This document shows, piece by piece, positions 5,333 through 6,725 of a DNA stretch of 6,725 bases. The DNA comes from an uncultured Pedobacter sp. (GTDB taxonomy: Bacteria; Bacteroidota; Bacteroidia; Sphingobacteriales; Sphingobacteriaceae). The notes under the pieces are model-generated. The model worked only from the letters and a program-made list of their open reading frames with translations, searched no databases and was not told the DNA's origin. Each line of letters opens with the position of its first letter. Within the stretch, counting starts at the first letter, position 1. Made by a program: the position numbers and the translations under genes. The stretch covers positions 1-6,725 of the forward strand of contig CALLKE010000116.1 of assembly GCA_938008555.1 (NCBI GenBank). The letters run 5' to 3'.

Positions 5333-5705
5333 AATTTTTGTAACTCCCTTGCACTGTTAAGCCATAAGATAAACTCCTCTATATCCATCTCTAACCATTC
5401 ACTAATTCCGCCTTTTGCAAAAGCAGCCAGTGATAGCACGCTACTTCTTAAGTCGTCGGATTTAATGGCAACAAAAAACCCTGTAATGCCTCCTGAATTT
5501 TGGCGTAATCAGCCAGATCTAATTCTTCAACAGCATCTTTTGGAATATCTGCAAGATTGGCAATCAGTGCTACTTCTTTTTCAGCATCGTTGGTTCCAAG
5601 TCTTTCAACAGCTAGACGATCACGCACTTTAGGTCGTCTTAAAGTCAGCTCTGAAATGCTTGCCCCGTCAATTTTTATCGGTTCATTGAGTTTGATTTTA
5701 TGCAT
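5329..5705 (-). CDS. E+E': Frameshift extended tail assembly chaperone, E+E'-like
   Basis: Reading gene E to the TTTTTTG heptamer at 5478-5472 and slipping back one base opens a frame that runs to TGA at 5331-5329, giving a 125-residue product. The zero-frame form stops at residue 85. The added segment reads on through SDDLRSS to a C-terminus with ISEWLEMDIEEF and ILWLNSARELQKL, an aromatic and acidic helix typical of the E' (gpE family) extension. The E' stop overlaps the tape-measure ATG (ATGA), filling the otherwise gene-free gap between E and T, which is strong evidence that E' is real. In P2 the analogous product is made by -1 frameshifting at the same heptamer and is required for tail assembly. 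Efficiency cannot be read from sequence. Confidence 0.9.
5344..5349 (-). promoter_or_regulatory. Ribosome binding site of the tape measure gene
   Basis: AGGGAG lies 11 nt before the ATG at 5332, within the E' extension. It supports the ATG that overlaps the E' stop codon. The somewhat long spacing suggests that coupling to E' termination may also contribute. Confidence 0.55.
5448..5705 (-). CDS. E: Tail assembly chaperone, gpE-like (zero-frame product)
   Basis: This 85-residue product resembles P2 gpE and the Mu gp41-type tail assembly chaperones in size, position and the N-terminal pattern (hydrophobic strand, then ISELTLRRPKVRDRL). In the family the protein is not part of the virion; it binds the tape measure while the tube polymerises around it. 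The start at 5705 follows the tube gene stop by one base, with a weak AGGG Shine-Dalgarno. It ends with a TAA 21 nt after a slippery heptamer, so a fraction of ribosomes should continue in the -1 frame (see the E+E' entry). Position between tube and tape measure is exactly where this chaperone pair is found in contractile and non-contractile tails. Confidence 0.9.
   Translation of the reverse strand: MHKIKLNEPIKIDGASISELTLRRPKVRDRLAVERLGTNDAEKEVALIANLADIPKDAVEELDLADYAKIQEALQGFLLPLNPTT
5472..5478 (-). promoter_or_regulatory. -1 programmed frameshift slippery heptamer T TTT TTG
   Basis: On the minus strand the gene E codons are GGT TTT TTG, so the heptamer is phased X XXY YYZ for simultaneous tRNA slippage into TTT TTT. 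The same heptamer is known in the E gene of phage P2. No convincing downstream hairpin or pseudoknot is visible; the stimulator appears to be the upstream Shine-Dalgarno-like element. Confidence 0.92.
5489..5494 (-). promoter_or_regulatory. Internal Shine-Dalgarno-like frameshift stimulator (AGGAGG)
   Basis: A perfect AGGAGG lies inside gene E (within the CAG GAG GCA codons), and exactly 10 nt separate it from the slippery heptamer. No start codon at suitable spacing needs it. In the E. coli dnaX gene, an internal Shine-Dalgarno about 10 nt before the slippery site stimulates -1 frameshifting through pairing with 16S rRNA. The same geometry here makes a stimulator role likely, though this is inference. 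Confidence 0.72.
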
Positions 5706-5706
5706 A

Positions 5707-6207
5707 TTAAATCCCTAAAGCAGTTCGAAGTGATGACATTTGATCGACACCATTGATTTTGCGCACCATATTTTCAGCATCAATTTCAATCAGTTCACGA
5801 CGATCAATGGTTAATTTGTAATAGCGGATGGATACGGTACATTTAAGCGTTGCTTTATCAGCAGCTTTCCAATTTCCCGGATCAAGTTCCTTAAATTGGC
5901 CACGTAAATTCACAACCACAGCTTCCGCATCGCCACTGCCTTGCAGTCCACCACGAAGGGTCAGCGAAACAGCGTTGCCATCTACCAACCCAAATAGTCT
6001 AAAAAGCTCAGGGTCATACTCAGAAAATGTGAGCTCGGCTTCTAATTTCTCCATACCCATATCAATGGCTACAGGAATATCCATGCCCCCAGCACGATGC
6101 TCTTCGGTTTTAATGGAAAGTTTTGGCAAACTTATTTCATCAATACGACCGGCATAGCCGCGACCATCAACGAAGGCATTAAAGTTTTTAAGAATTTTTG
6201 GCAACAT
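5707..6207 (-). CDS. FII: Major tail tube protein, FII-like
   Basis: This 166-residue protein is close in length to P2 FII (about 172). It matches the family along its length: an N-terminal LPKILKNFNAFVDG segment, an LPKLSIKTEE strand, the GGMDIPVAIDMG segment, and a highly characteristic C-terminus with ELIEIDAENM followed by KINGVDQ. Family knowledge says the protein stacks as hexameric rings to form the inner tube through which DNA passes, and the sheath assembles around it. The ATG at 6207 overlaps the sheath stop by one base and has a good Shine-Dalgarno (AAGGAG, 8 nt upstream), so it is probably translated both by coupling and by its own initiation, as suits a protein needed in many copies. 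Nothing unusual is seen. Confidence 0.95.
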   Translation of the reverse strand: MLPKILKNFNAFVDGRGYAGRIDEISLPKLSIKTEEHRAGGMDIPVAIDMGMEKLEAELTFSEYDPELFRLFGLVDGNAVSLTLRGGLQGSGDAEAVVVNLRGQFKELDPGNWKAADKATLKCTVSIRYYKLTIDRRELIEIDAENMVRKINGVDQMSSLRTALGI

Positions 6208-6725
6208 CAGATCAGCTCCTTAATATAATCGTTAATCAAATGCGAGCGAAAGACGATCCGCTCTGCCGGATAAGGCGGCGTGAAATCAAAGTCGAAATAT
6301 ACTTTACCTTGCGCAATGTTCGCAGGCGTATTGAGCTCAGGATCGGGATAACACTGTCCACCTAAAATAGCTCCCAGCGCTTTGAGATGAGCCAGATAGG
6401 CATTTACACTTTCCACCACATCATCCAAATAAGTGCGGGTGATGTTACGATCTACCGCCCATAAATGAGCGCGTAGCAAACTATCATTAATTAAGTCAGC
6501 GGTTCTGCGTACCGATAAAAAGGCCCATTTAGGATCGCTTGCACAACTTCTATTACCCCAAAGTCGGTAACCCTCTTGGTGAATAATTGTGGTGACTTCA
6601 TTTTCGTTCAGAAAATTTGCTCGGCAATTAGCATCCCCTAAAGTAAAATCAACAGGTCTTGCAGTGCCTACAATGCCATATATTTCTTGATTAGACGGTG
6701 ACCACCAAAAACCATTTTCATTATC
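6207..6725 (-). CDS. FI: Contractile tail sheath protein, FI-like (C-terminal part, 5' end outside window)
   Basis: The minus-strand frame is open from the window edge to a TGA stop, giving 172 residues without an initiation codon of its own; an internal Met at 6479 is only a residue of this frame. The translation resembles the C-terminal third to half of P2 FI-type sheaths: a stretch with EGYRLWGNRSC, then WAFLSVRRTADLI, then a region ending FDFTPPYPAERI and a final Asn-Asp-Tyr-rich tail. In the family this part contains the conserved core of the sheath subunit that packs on the tail tube and contracts to drive the tube through the host envelope. P2 FI is close to 396 residues, so more than half the gene lies beyond the right edge. 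The stop overlaps the tube gene start by one base (TGATG). I am confident in the family; the N-terminus and full length cannot be seen. Confidence 0.93.
   Translation of the reverse strand, partial: DNENGFWWSPSNQEIYGIVGTARPVDFTLGDANCRANFLNENEVTTIIHQEGYRLWGNRSCASDPKWAFLSVRRTADLINDSLLRAHLWAVDRNITRTYLDDVVESVNAYLAHLKALGAILGGQCYPDPELNTPANIAQGKVYFDFDFTPPYPAERIVFRSHLINDYIKELI
6216..6221 (-). promoter_or_regulatory. Ribosome binding site of the tail tube gene
   Basis: AAGGAG on the minus strand lies 8 nt before the ATG at 6207. It is one of the strongest Shine-Dalgarno matches in the window and sits inside the last codons of the sheath gene, supporting the chosen start of the tube protein. Confidence 0.75.

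Noticed and set aside
6207..6479. Independent 90-residue gene starting at the internal Met at 6479
   Set aside because: The frame stays open upstream to the window edge and the upstream translation continues the sheath protein (WSPSNQEIYG, EGYRLWGNRSC), so this Met is internal.
1..6725. Search for a new defence, CRISPR, retron or toxin system
   Set aside because: Every sizeable interval is explained by tail or lysis genes; no repeat array, RNA gene, transposase or cargo gene is seen.

Overview
This window is a stretch of P2-like (Peduovirus-type) contractile-tail prophage or phage. All ten or so genes lie on the minus strand, so the operon reads from right to left. The host must be a Gram-negative bacterium, because the lysis cassette ends in a nested pair resembling inner-membrane and outer-membrane-lipoprotein spanins. 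Base composition is moderate to AT-rich and looks uniform. P2-like tails and GH108 lysozymes occur widely in Proteobacteria, and the sequence alone does not fix genus or class.

Right part (6725 to 2446), the tail module: the C-terminal part of the tail sheath (FI-like, cut by the window edge), tail tube (FII-like), tail assembly chaperone E with its frameshifted form E+E', tape measure (T-like), U-like tail completion protein and X-like LysM-type baseplate protein. The D-like baseplate hub follows at 2444 to 1455. Genes are packed end to start (TGATG, ATGA and TAATG junctions or 1-nt gaps), as expected for translationally coupled structural genes. The E gene carries a slippery T TTT TTG heptamer with an AGGAGG Shine-Dalgarno-like element exactly 10 nt upstream. 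A -1 slip gives a 125-residue product whose stop codon overlaps the tape-measure start (ATGA).

Left part (1465 to 107), the lysis module: a small single-pass membrane protein with a perfect heptad coiled coil (role unknown), a GH108 endolysin with a C-terminal peptidoglycan-binding region, a two-helix holin candidate, and an Rz/Rz1-like spanin pair in which Rz1 is nested in another frame inside the end of Rz. Lysis genes sit downstream of gene D, and X sits between U and D, so the layout differs from P2 itself.

Left edge (1 to 106): no supported gene; it holds an 18-bp perfect palindrome of unknown role. I see no defence island, CRISPR array, tRNA or transposon. The window is an ordinary phage module; its most notable content is the recoding signal in gene E.
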